Below are positions 1 to 5,537 of a stretch of DNA of 6,820 bases, one piece after another; the first letter of the stretch is position 1; each line of letters begins with the position of its first letter. This DNA comes from Burkholderiaceae bacterium (lineage in GTDB: Bacteria > Pseudomonadota > Gammaproteobacteria > Burkholderiales > Burkholderiaceae). The DNA lies in NCBI GenBank assembly GCA_947470165.1, contig CANISN010000086.1, positions 1 to 6,820 of the forward strand, in the 5' to 3' direction. The notes below the pieces were generated by a model. It worked only from the letters and a program-made list of their open reading frames with translations, ran no database searches and was not told where the DNA came from. The position numbers were made by a program, and so were the translations under genes.

Positions 1-2
1 GC

Positions 3-662
3 TCTGGGCATTTTCAGCGTGGCATGAAACTAAAAATTTGTCGTAATGGCAAAGAAGTGCGGACTAATAATGCTCTATCTTTCTTATCACAACGACGTGA
101 CATCTTAGATGAGGCCTTTCCTGGCGACATTATTGGTCTACCAAACCATGGACTTCTTCGACTGGGTGATACGCTCACCGAAGGAGAACAGTTGCAATTT
201 ACAGGATTACCCTTTTTTGCACCAGAAATTTTCCGTATGGTCGAGTCGGCAGACCCATTACGCTCCAAACAACTGCGCACTGGCTTGATGCAGCTTGGTG
301 AAGAGGGGGCAATCCAGGTATTTCGCCCGATGACGGGTGGCACCATGCTACTCGGCGCTTTTGGTCAGTTGCAGTTTGAAGTCGTAAGTCACCGCCTACA
401 AACTGAGTATGGGGCAGAGGTTCGCTTACTTCCTGCTCGCTATAACCTTGCACGCTGGGTAAGCTCAGACGATCCTGTGGCACTAAAAAAATTCATTCAA
501 GAAAATATTCATCGCATGGCTGAAGATGTTGTAGGTGCCTCGGTATTCTTAGCCAGCCATAAGTCAGAATTAGATGTTGCCCAACAACGTTGGGAGTCAA
601 TACAATTCCATGCCTTAAGAGAGCACGCTGGCCTGATCTATCAATCCGATTTAGCTGGGTAA
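3..662 (+). CDS. prfC: Peptide chain release factor 3 (RF3), C-terminal part
   Basis: RF3 is a cytoplasmic translational GTPase that recycles RF1 and RF2 from the ribosome after peptide release. Only the last 219 or so residues are here; the gene begins upstream. The frame is open from base 3 (SGHFQRGMKL...), so the ATG at 24 is an internal methionine, matching the 'GKFEKGMKL' stretch of E. coli RF3. The GTP-binding domain is outside the window. What remains is the end of domain II and domain III. Family stretches include EAFPGDIIGLPNHG, FTGLPFFAPEIFR, LGEEGAIQVFRP, GAFGQLQFEVV, ARWVSSD and the closing REHAGLIYQSDLAG. No interruption is seen and the stop is TAA at 660-662. A hairpin without a U-tract starts four bases after the stop. 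Assignment is very secure for the visible part. Confidence 0.97.
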   Translation, partial: SGHFQRGMKLKICRNGKEVRTNNALSFLSQRRDILDEAFPGDIIGLPNHGLLRLGDTLTEGEQLQFTGLPFFAPEIFRMVESADPLRSKQLRTGLMQLGEEGAIQVFRPMTGGTMLLGAFGQLQFEVVSHRLQTEYGAEVRLLPARYNLARWVSSDDPVALKKFIQENIHRMAEDVVGASVFLASHKSELDVAQQRWESIQFHALREHAGLIYQSDLAG

Positions 663-666
663 ATTA

Positions 667-692
667 GCAAAGGCTTGCCGGCAACCATTTGC
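667..692 (+). other. Hairpin directly after prfC
   Basis: GCAAAGG (667-673) pairs with CC plus TTTGC (685-692) around an inner TTG/CAA stem with a CCGG loop. This gives about ten base pairs with single bulged bases at 674 and 687. It starts four bases after the prfC stop. No T-run follows, so it is not a canonical intrinsic terminator. It may mark the mRNA 3' end or protect it. Confidence 0.35.
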
Positions 693-694
693 AG

Positions 695-858
695 TCAAAC
701 AGCGCAAGCATTCAGACTGAGAATACAGGCCAACAAAATATATTTGGGGTGCTTTATCAATTTTCTCTTATCCAATAAATAGGTTCATTGCTGCCACCAG
801 GATCTAAAAATAAAGTAAAAGCCATCAAATACTGAGTTATTGGGCATTCTTTAATCAT
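695..858 (-). other. Protein-like antisense stretch, possible gene remnant
   Basis: On the minus strand an ATG at 858 opens a 33-codon frame (MIKECPITQYLMAFTLFLD..., ending ..YWIREN, TGA at 759-757). The same frame is open a little further upstream without a start (QLSELGA before the Met). A TTG at 760-758 overlaps that stop and opens a second 21-codon frame (LIKHPKYILLACILSLNAC, then AV and TGA at 697-695). The second peptide resembles a hydrophobic lipoprotein signal with an L-N-A-C lipobox. The residue composition looks coding, but neither piece has a strong ribosome site (AGG four bases before the ATG). They may be debris of one frameshifted small gene. No family recognised. Confidence 0.2.
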
Positions 859-890
859 GGCGCCTAGCTCACTTAACTGTTATTCTAATC

Positions 891-900
891 AGTGATCACT
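891..900. promoter_or_regulatory. 10-bp perfect palindrome, possible operator
   Basis: AGTGATCACT is a perfect inverted repeat 74 bases upstream of the small basic gene that starts at 974. Its position fits an operator or part of the promoter region, but no good -35/-10 pair could be assigned beside it. A 10-bp palindrome can arise by chance. Apart from this, the two hairpins and the weak antisense frames, the 663-973 gap holds nothing I can identify. Confidence 0.2.
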
Positions 901-920
901 ATTTTGCGCCCTAGATAGGG

Positions 921-947
921 GAATCTGCTGAGCAAGCTCAGAGATTC
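921..947 (+). promoter_or_regulatory. Stable leader hairpin before the 64-residue gene
   Basis: GAATCT (921-926) pairs with AGATTC (942-947) and CTGAG (928-932) with CTCAG (937-941) around a CAAG tetraloop. Only G927 is bulged, giving eleven Watson-Crick pairs. It ends 16 bases before the AGGAA ribosome site of the gene at 974. A short CCCT/AGGG hairpin (910-920) lies directly in front of it. No T-run follows, so an intrinsic terminator is unlikely. It would fall in the 5' leader of the downstream mRNA and could influence translation or stability. Confidence 0.4.
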
Positions 948-973
948 ATCATTCCAATAATCTAGGAATTTAT

Positions 974-1168
974 ATGGCTGTTGGCCAAAATCAAAGAAAT
1001 AGAAAAAACGACTCCATGCTTACTAAAACTGGTAAAGCCAGATTGGGTCCTCTCAATGTAGCCCAATTAACCAAGTTGCTTGAGTCAAGTACGAAACCTA
1101 AATTGAAGGCTAAAATTCAAAGAGCGCTAAGTAAGGCTGGTCCAGTTACAGCATCAATTGCAGCCTGA
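974..1168 (+). CDS. Small basic protein of unknown function (64 aa)
   Basis: I do not recognise a named family. The protein has 13 Lys/Arg against 2 acidic residues, no Cys, no membrane segment and no signal peptide, so it is probably cytoplasmic and possibly binds nucleic acid (inference). Its N-terminus is polar and basic (QNQRNRKNDS). A LTKTGKARLGPLN stretch follows, then a predicted helix (about residues 29-54, AQLTKLLESS... KAKIQRALSK) and a small Ala-rich tail. The start is well supported: AGGAA at 964-968 lies five bases before the ATG. It stands as a single-gene unit, with a structured leader at 910-947 and a clean intrinsic terminator at 1188-1214. A real gene is likely; its function is not inferable from sequence alone. 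Confidence 0.75.
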   Translation: MAVGQNQRNRKNDSMLTKTGKARLGPLNVAQLTKLLESSTKPKLKAKIQRALSKAGPVTASIAA

Positions 1169-1187
1169 GCACTAATTAGCAAGCACT

Positions 1188-1214
1188 AAGCCCCGAAATT
1201 ATCGGGACTTTTTT
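1188..1214 (+). terminator. Intrinsic terminator of the 64-residue gene
   Basis: CCCGA (1192-1196) pairs with TCGGG (1202-1206) around an AATTA loop. The stem extends outward by AAG/CTT with one C/A mismatch, and TTTTTT follows at 1209-1214. It begins 20 bases after the TGA stop. This is the classic stem plus U-tract arrangement. Confidence 0.85.
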
Positions 1215-1328
1215 CTTAGTAATATGCTTTCTTTATGTAAACCCCTTAATTGTATTGGTGGACTAAGGGTCCCTACTCACTCTGTTTTTTGCTTTATACA
1301 TAGGTAGTACCAAATGCGATTGATCCTA

Positions 1329-1357
1329 TTGAAACGTTTGTAGTCATGTTAGACAAT
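1329..1357 (+). promoter_or_regulatory. Candidate sigma70 promoter of the histidine phosphatase gene
   Basis: TTGAAA (1329-1334, five of six to consensus) and GACAAT (1352-1357, four of six) are separated by 17 bases. The expected transcription start near 1364 leaves a leader of about 19 bases before the ATG at 1383. The rest of the 1218-1382 gap shows nothing else I can support. Confidence 0.4.
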
Positions 1358-1382
1358 GTAAAACTCACCCTACTATTGCAAT

Positions 1383-2030
1383 ATGACCACAACGAGACTC
1401 TGCCTTATTCGCCACGGCGAAACTACTTGGAATGCTGAAAAGCGTCTGCAGGGACACACCAACATTCCACTGAATGCAAAAGGTGAAACTCAAGCACGTC
1501 AGATGGCCCAAGCACTTAAAGATACAAGATTTACCTTCGATGTGCTGTATACCAGTGATCTCAAAAGGGCGGTTGATACTGCCGCTGCGCTTGTTCAATT
1601 ATTTGGGGTAGTTGCCCAAGTTGATAGCAATTTACGAGAACGTCATTTTGGAGCACTACAAGGGTTATCGATCAATGAGGCGCCCCTACTTAGACCTGAT
1701 ATTTGGCAGGCTCATATTACTCGCGCTTTAGATCATGAACTAGAGGGCGGTGAAAGTATTCGGCAATTTGCTTTACGTGTCCAAAAAGTCTTGGATCGGA
1801 TCGAAGAACAATATTCTGGAAAAACAGTTTTGATGGTTAGCCATGGCGGAACACTCGACATGATGTACCGCATTGCCAGTAATCAAGCCTTAAGTACCCA
1901 ACGAGTTGCCTCCGTACCAAATGCCTCATTAAATTGGCTCACTCATCGGCTAGATAGTGGCTGGGTAGTCGAGCAATGGGCGGATACCCGCCATCTCAAA
2001 GGATCTGCTTTAGAAAATGTTGACCTCTAA
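1383..2030 (+). CDS. Histidine phosphatase family protein (phosphoglycerate mutase-like)
   Basis: A cytoplasmic phosphatase or mutase of the histidine phosphatase superfamily (GpmB/CobC-like), using a phosphohistidine intermediate. The catalytic signature LIRHGET is at residues 8-14, with His11 as the predicted nucleophile. The second core His154 sits in VSHGGTLD. Arg62 in TSDLKRAVDT and Glu86 in LRERHFG match the conserved phosphate-pocket Arg and the proton-donor position. At 215 residues it has the usual single-domain length and no visible defect. The substrate cannot be told from sequence: a true cofactor-dependent mutase is less likely than a broad or metabolite-specific phosphatase. The ATG has no recognisable Shine-Dalgarno site (the preceding bases are CTACTATTGCAAT). 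The gene converges on the minus-strand genes that follow. Confidence 0.93.
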   Translation: MTTTRLCLIRHGETTWNAEKRLQGHTNIPLNAKGETQARQMAQALKDTRFTFDVLYTSDLKRAVDTAAALVQLFGVVAQVDSNLRERHFGALQGLSINEAPLLRPDIWQAHITRALDHELEGGESIRQFALRVQKVLDRIEEQYSGKTVLMVSHGGTLDMMYRIASNQALSTQRVASVPNASLNWLTHRLDSGWVVEQWADTRHLKGSALENVDL

Positions 2031-2040
2031 ATGCGCGTAC

Positions 2041-2057
2041 CCATTACTAAGTAATGG
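2041..2057. other. Hairpin at the convergent gene junction
   Basis: CCATTAC (2041-2047) and GTAATGG (2051-2057) form a perfect 7-bp inverted repeat with a 3-base loop. It lies 10 bases past the phosphatase stop and next to the end of the minus-strand binding-protein pseudogene. No T-run occurs on either side, so it is at best a weak transcription stop for either strand. Confidence 0.3.
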
Positions 2058-2748
2058 CTATTGGGTCCACCGGCCCATCATCTCTTTGAGCTTTTCTGGG
2101 CCCAATTCCGCAAGGTAAAGATACTTGGTAGCTACTGCTTACCGATAAATTTAATGATTTCTGATAGTTGACTAGCATAACGCTATCTACAAATACTAAA
2201 TCTACGTTCCTATTTTTCAATGCAATCAGCGCCTCAGTAGGAGATGGGTATAGTTTTACCTGCTCTACTGAGTAATATCCCTTGGGCTGCAATACGGTTT
2301 TTACATAATCATCAAATACGCTGCCTCTTGGATAGCCGATGGTGTATTTATTTAGCTGTGATAAATCCGTGATCCTAATGTCACGATTTTTTAATCCAAT
2401 GAGCTGCCAAGTACTGGTGAAATAAGGATTTGAAAAATCCATTACTTCTTTACGCTTATCAGTAATGGATATTGCAGAGAAGGCAACATCTGCCTGCCCA
2501 CTGCTGACCGCACCCAACATCCCGAGCCAATCGTAAGCAGTTATTTGGAATTTACAGGCTCGTGACTTACAGTAACCCTTAAATATCTCGAGGTCTATAC
2601 CTGTGTAATTTCCATCTTTCTCAAAAAGCATCGGGGGTACCGCAGGTGATACTGCTACTTTAATTACATTGGACTACTCCACTTTGGAGCAAGCACCAAG
2701 CATGACTAGTGTAACTAGTATGGTAAAAATTGGGCGGGTAAGTTTCAT
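2058..2748 (-). pseudogene. Decayed ABC amino-acid-type substrate-binding lipoprotein
   Basis: In intact form this would be a periplasmic solute-binding protein (SBP_bac_3 family) that delivers amino acids or similar solutes to an ABC importer. The ATG at 2748 opens a lipoprotein signal (MKLTRPIFTILVTLVMLGAC, lipobox LGAC). An in-frame TAG at 2676-2674 stops it four codons after the lipobox Cys. The same frame then continues with typical family sequence: GIDLEIFKGYC, GMLGAVSSGQADVAFSAIS, KRKEVMDFSNPYF, TIGYPRGSVFDD and NRNVDLVFVDS. Near the end the frame slips. The expected C-terminal helix (KYLYLAELGPEKLKEMMGR, then WTQ and TAG at 2060-2058) is read in another frame from about 2126, and some 20-25 residues usually found before it are missing. 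This indicates a deletion. A start at 2631 could yield only a signal-less fragment. It lies 26 bases after panD and is probably co-transcribed with it. Confidence 0.85.
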
Positions 2749-2774
2749 GATGTATTTAAGTTAAGTTAAATAAA

Positions 2775-3140
2775 TTAGTTGACCACCTTGATTTCTTTTA
2801 TGGTATTGCCTTCCGCCAGCAATACAATTTTTGGTGCGTGCTTTGTAATTTCATTTGCACTGACTTGGCCATAAGTACAAATAATTAAATGATCTCCAAC
2901 ATGTGCTTTACGTGCAGCAGCCCCATTTAGCGAGATGATCCCAGAACCACGTTTTGCTTTGATGATGTAGGTTGAAAAACGCTCGCCATTATTTATATTG
3001 TAGAGCTCAATCTTTTCAAATTCATGCATATCGGCGGCATCGAGTAAATCCTCGTCTATGCCGCATGAACCCTCGTAATGCAAGTCCGCTTCGGTGACGA
3101 TTGCCCTGTGAATTTTTCCTAACAACATAATGCGATTCAT
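2775..3140 (-). CDS. panD: Aspartate 1-decarboxylase proenzyme
   Basis: PanD decarboxylates L-aspartate to beta-alanine, the precursor joined to pantoate in pantothenate and coenzyme A synthesis. It is a cytoplasmic pyruvoyl-dependent tetramer. The protein (121 residues, normal length) begins [20 protein letters not shown]. It carries the self-cleavage site HYEGSC with the cut between Gly24 and Ser25, and Ser25 becomes the pyruvoyl group. Arg54 and Tyr58 in ERFSTY match conserved active-site positions, as does the SLNGAAAR stretch (about residues 70-77). The start is firm: GAGGAA at 3151-3146 lies five bases before the ATG. A strong promoter sits at 3183-3210. The last gene of the transcript is the broken binding protein, which has no known link to pantothenate. 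The gene looks intact and functional. Confidence 0.97.
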   Translation of the reverse strand: MNRIMLLGKIHRAIVTEADLHYEGSCGIDEDLLDAADMHEFEKIELYNINNGERFSTYIIKAKRGSGIISLNGAAARKAHVGDHLIICTYGQVSANEITKHAPKIVLLAEGNTIKEIKVVN

Positions 3141-3182
3141 AGTATTTCCTCAGGATTTAAAAGCCTACTTTTTTATGCATTA

Positions 3183-3210
3183 TTTATAAACTACTTTGCT
3201 ATTCTCTCAA
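3183..3210 (-). promoter_or_regulatory. Sigma70-type promoter of panD
   Basis: Read on the minus strand: TTGAGA (3210-3205, five of six to consensus), a 16-base spacer, then TATAAA (3188-3183, five of six). The predicted start near 3176 gives a leader of about 35 bases containing the GAGGAA ribosome site. It lies just downstream of the terminator of the preceding peroxiredoxin gene, so panD is probably transcribed independently. Confidence 0.6.
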
Positions 3211-3232
3211 ATTTTTTTGTGATAACACTACC

Positions 3233-3259
3233 AAAAAAACCCCGAATATACGGGGTTTT
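3233..3259 (-). terminator. Intrinsic terminator of the peroxiredoxin gene
   Basis: On the minus strand CCCCG (3255-3251 complement) pairs with CGGGG (3244-3240 complement) around a 6-base A/T loop. A seven-base T-run follows. A four-base A-run precedes the stem, so AAAA/TTTT pairing extends it. It starts about 22 bases after the peroxiredoxin TAA. On the plus strand the same element has only four Ts, so it mainly serves the minus strand. Confidence 0.85.
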
Positions 3260-3281
3260 CTAAATGTCTAATATCTTTTAC

Positions 3282-3857
3282 TTACTTAGCGTGGCTTTTT
3301 GTAGAGTATTTTTTTAAATAACTGATCACCCAAGCTGGATCGCTATCACTCGGAAATATTGGGTAATGAATAGCTTCAATGACGCCATCATTGGCAATGA
3401 GGGTGATGCGCTTTAGTAAAGTCATTCCGGCCGTAATAAATGTAGGCAATTGCAGCGCCCGCTGAAATTGATAATCAGCATCGCTGACTACCGGAAACGG
3501 CAAATGCAAACGATCCGCCATCTCTTGTTGATAGGCGGTTGATTGCACACTTAGCCCCACTATCTCCACTCCAAGAGACTGCAGCTCTTGGTAGTGATCC
3601 CTGAATGAGCAGCTTTGTGGCGTACATCCTCTTGCGCCTGGTATCTGATCCCATCCTTCTGGCAAGGCGACATTCGGCTGGCCGGTCATAGGGTAGCAGT
3701 AGATAACTAAGCGACCTTTAATCTCGCCTAAGTTGAGTTCCTTACCTGTGGTTGCACACAAGGAAAGCCTAGGTAAGCGCATACCTGGCAAGTGATTGGC
3801 GGCTCCATCATCTTGAGGAATGGGTAAATTAGCTGGAAGCTGATTGAGATTGGCCAT
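3282..3857 (-). CDS. Peroxiredoxin (AhpC/TSA-redoxin family, PrxQ-like Cys pair)
   Basis: A thiol peroxidase expected to reduce hydrogen peroxide or organic peroxides with thioredoxin-type reductants; no signal peptide, so cytoplasmic. Numbered from the ATG at 3857 (191 residues), the motif GARGCTPQSCSFRDHY holds Cys78 and Cys83. The CxxxxC spacing matches the peroxidatic and resolving Cys of PrxQ/BCP enzymes. Thioredoxin-fold landmarks are RLVIYCYPMTG, VEIVGLSVQS, LPFPVVSDADYQF and LQLPTF. Between the YCYP strand and the catalytic Cys lies a longer loop than in classical BCP (PNVALPEGWDQIPGARG), which I recall from a proteobacterial subgroup. A GTG at 3866 would add three residues. The ATG is preferred on protein grounds, but neither start has a good ribosome site. 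Stop TAA, followed by a clear terminator. Confidence 0.9.
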   Translation of the reverse strand: MANLNQLPANLPIPQDDGAANHLPGMRLPRLSLCATTGKELNLGEIKGRLVIYCYPMTGQPNVALPEGWDQIPGARGCTPQSCSFRDHYQELQSLGVEIVGLSVQSTAYQQEMADRLHLPFPVVSDADYQFQRALQLPTFITAGMTLLKRITLIANDGVIEAIHYPIFPSDSDPAWVISYLKKYSTKSHAK

Positions 3858-4050
3858 GGATTTCACTTTAACTTAAATTCTGCTGACTTACTCGTATGCT
3901 TTTTGAATAATGGTTTTTTTAGCGATACTATTACTGCTATGACCTCAAACATAAATGCAAAAATTAGCATATTGTTATAGGCACTTCGAAGCCCGCACTC
4001 ACCTGAAAACGATCGTCAGTTATGGCTATAGCAAGCTTCAAGTCATAAGG

Positions 4051-4077
4051 ATTGCTTACGCCTTATGCGTTAGTAAT
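4051..4077. repeat. 27-base imperfect inverted repeat between DUF1003 and peroxiredoxin genes
   Basis: ATTGCT (4051-4056) pairs with AGTAAT (4072-4077) with one G-T wobble, and ACGC (4058-4061) with GCGT (4067-4070). There is one T/T mismatch and a CTTAT loop. No T-run follows on either strand. The 3858-4145 gap otherwise shows an AGGAGG (minus strand, 4113-4108) with no usable start after it, and a protein-like minus frame broken by TAA. I could not place a convincing peroxiredoxin promoter. Confidence 0.4.
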
Positions 4078-4145
4078 ACCAAAGGATGCAAAAAGAAAAA
4101 AGGGATGCCTCCTCATATCTATAGTTTTAAAGGTTTTATGACACC

Positions 4146-4661
4146 CTATTTTCGGATGCCATCTAACTTCTCACTTAAAGCCTCTACCGCCTTCGTTAAT
4201 ACAAACAGCTCCCTTTCTTTCATCAAATCAATTTTTTGATGAAGCAACTCTATCTCTAGCTCTGCTTTTACATTCACCTCGAAATCATTACTGGCCTGCT
4301 GGCGATCAATTTCTGAAAGTCGATTTTGGCTCATCATAATTGCAGGAGCCGTATATGCCGCCTGAAAAGAAAGCATTAAGTTAAGCAAAATAAATGGATA
4401 TGGATCCCATGTATTTGTATTATTAAATGCGTTATAGCTAATCCAAATAATAATACATGCGCTCTGAATGATGATGAACTTCCAAGAGCCTACAGTTTTA
4501 GCAACAATATCGGAAATCTTCTGACCTGTTGTTAATCCTGGGGCCAAATCCTGAATATGGCTTGAGATCTTGCTGGGAAAGCCTTGCCGATGCCTTCTTC
4601 TATGAGTCCTCAGGGCCTCTAGAACTTGTAACTCTTCGGTGGTGGGTGTAAGTGTAGTCAT
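4146..4661 (-). CDS. DUF1003 family membrane protein
   Basis: A 171-residue inner-membrane protein of the DUF1003 family; biochemical role unknown. Family signatures are KTVGSWKFIIIQS (about 55-67), TWDPYPFILLNLMLS (84-98), AAYTAPAIMMSQNR (101-114) and a D-R-Q spaced region after it (IDRQQASNDFEVNVKAELE). Two membrane segments are evident, about residues 61-77 and 88-107. A cytosolic basic N-terminus (RTHRRRHRQG) precedes them, and a charged C-terminal helix, likely coiled coil (about 130-168), follows. No defect is visible. The ATG at 4661 follows GAGG with a 4-base gap, but the best promoter places the transcript start only a few bases upstream. Stop is TAG. Confidence 0.92.
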   Translation of the reverse strand: MTTLTPTTEELQVLEALRTHRRRHRQGFPSKISSHIQDLAPGLTTGQKISDIVAKTVGSWKFIIIQSACIIIWISYNAFNNTNTWDPYPFILLNLMLSFQAAYTAPAIMMSQNRLSEIDRQQASNDFEVNVKAELEIELLHQKIDLMKERELFVLTKAVEALSEKLDGIRK

Positions 4662-4671
4662 AGTCCCTCGC

Positions 4672-4700
4672 GTTATATTGCTACTTTACGCTCATCACAA
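4672..4700 (-). promoter_or_regulatory. Candidate promoter of the DUF1003 gene
   Basis: Minus strand: TTGTGA (4700-4695), a 17-base spacer and TATAAC (4677-4672, five of six to consensus). The predicted transcription start near 4665 is only about four to eight bases from the ATG at 4661. If correct, the mRNA would be nearly leaderless and would lose part of the GAGG ribosome site. Confidence 0.45.
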
Positions 4701-4720
4701 AAGTAATCGCTTACTACCGA

Positions 4721-4760
4721 GATTGCTGTTTGATATTAGGATTGCTTAGGCACGATTGCT
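4721..4760. repeat. Three direct GATTGCT heptamers upstream of the DUF1003 gene
   Basis: GATTGCT occurs at 4721-4727, 4740-4746 and 4754-4760, with starts 19 and 14 bases apart, just upstream of the candidate DUF1003 promoter. An AGGATTGCTTA copy also exists at 4048-4058. The spacing is not regular, so this may be chance or a cluster of binding sites. Confidence 0.2.
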
Positions 4761-4852
4761 CAAATTGACACCTCAGGTTTCTCGGAGTCAATTTTGATAA
4801 GTCGGCAAAAGCATCTCGACCATTTAGGTTGACTTAAGAAGTATTGATACCT

Positions 4853-4889
4853 CTTTAACCAACATCGTTTTTAGTGATGTTGGTTAAAG
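4853..4889 (-). terminator. Long hairpin after the superoxide dismutase gene
   Basis: CTTTAACCAACATC (4853-4866) and its exact complement at 4876-4889 form a perfect 14-bp stem with a 9-base loop. It starts 15 bases past the superoxide dismutase TAA on the minus strand. No T-run follows on that strand, so it may act as a mRNA 3'-end stabiliser or a Rho-assisted stop and not a textbook terminator. Confidence 0.55.
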
Positions 4890-4904
4890 CTAGGTTGTTA
4901 GGTC

Positions 4905-5429
4905 TTATTTAATCAGTCCACATGCAATTCTGGGACCAGAATTACCTGCAGGCTGTGATTTGTAATCATCGGGGTCGCGATGAACAACAACAGATTTTCC
5001 TAATATTCCAGTAGGGCCACTATTAACTGTAAACCCACTTATTTTTGCCGAATAAACTGCATTGCCATTGGCGTCAGATTTAATATTTGGCATATCTCCA
5101 GCATGATTTGAGCCGCTTCCGGGCATACCATGTGACTTTGTATCCGGATTAAAGTGTCCACCTGCACTAGTGGCATCAGCCGCAGAGCAATCGCCTTTTT
5201 CATGAACATGAAAACCTTGCTCAGCATTAGGCTTCAAACCAGAAAAGTTTCCAGTTACTAGAACATCATGTCCTTGCCATACAAAATTTACTGTGCCCTT
5301 AGCGTTTGATCCTGAACGTGAATCTAAGCTTGCTGATGCTTTTTGTCCAGTACCTTGCTCCATAGACTGGCATGCAACTAAGGATAATGCAGCCAAAGTA
5401 CCGATTGCTAGTGAAGTATATTTAATCAT
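4905..5429 (-). CDS. sodC: Cu-Zn superoxide dismutase, lipoprotein
   Basis: Converts superoxide to oxygen and hydrogen peroxide outside the cytoplasm. Numbered from the ATG at 5429 (174 residues), residues 1-20 are a lipoprotein signal ending in the lipobox LVAC (Cys20), and a Ser/Gly-rich linker follows to about 45. The metal set is complete: His74 and His76 (GFHVHEKGDC), His92 (GGHFNP, bridging), His100, His109 and Asp112 (NHAGDMPN), and His150 (VVVHRDPDDY). Cys81 and Cys170 give the family disulfide, and Arg167 (GPRIACG) is the active-site guide residue. The start is chosen because AGGAG (5442-5438) lies eight bases before this ATG. The GTG at 5438 overlaps that site and is unlikely. The gene appears intact although its upstream neighbours are broken. 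Confidence 0.96.
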   Translation of the reverse strand: MIKYTSLAIGTLAALSLVACQSMEQGTGQKASASLDSRSGSNAKGTVNFVWQGHDVLVTGNFSGLKPNAEQGFHVHEKGDCSAADATSAGGHFNPDTKSHGMPGSGSNHAGDMPNIKSDANGNAVYSAKISGFTVNSGPTGILGKSVVVHRDPDDYKSQPAGNSGPRIACGLIK

Positions 5430-5537
5430 TGCTGCCACTCCTTTTTTATATTAAGAAAAAACTCGTAAACCATTCTTACATAAGTAATGCTGACTTAAAG
5501 AAAAGACTTCATTAATAGCAGTTTTACTAATCTTAGG

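Noticed and set aside
14..483. Minus-strand open frames opposite prfC (14-346 and 199-483)
   Set aside because: Both are antisense shadows of the RF3 frame, with no start signals and no family resemblance.
1365..1598. 77-codon minus-strand frame opposite the histidine phosphatase
   Set aside because: It overlaps the catalytic RHG region of a clear gene on the other strand. Its composition is a shadow of that gene.
2047..2631. Intact 194-residue binding protein starting at the ATG at 2631
   Set aside because: The signal peptide lies upstream in the same frame beyond a TAG, and the last 20 or so residues are off-family after a frame slip. A pseudogene explains this better than a shorter real gene.
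4096..4113. Possible intrinsic terminator of DUF1003 (minus-strand GGA/TCC followed by T6)
   Set aside because: The stem is only three to four pairs. The T-run is good, but the hairpin is too weak to claim.
3955..4239. 94-codon plus-strand open frame
   Set aside because: Its last third is antisense to the well-supported DUF1003 gene. It has no ribosome site and no recognisable protein features.
5039..5227. 62-codon minus-strand frame inside sodC
   Set aside because: It lies in another frame within the conserved metal-binding part of sodC, so it is a shadow.
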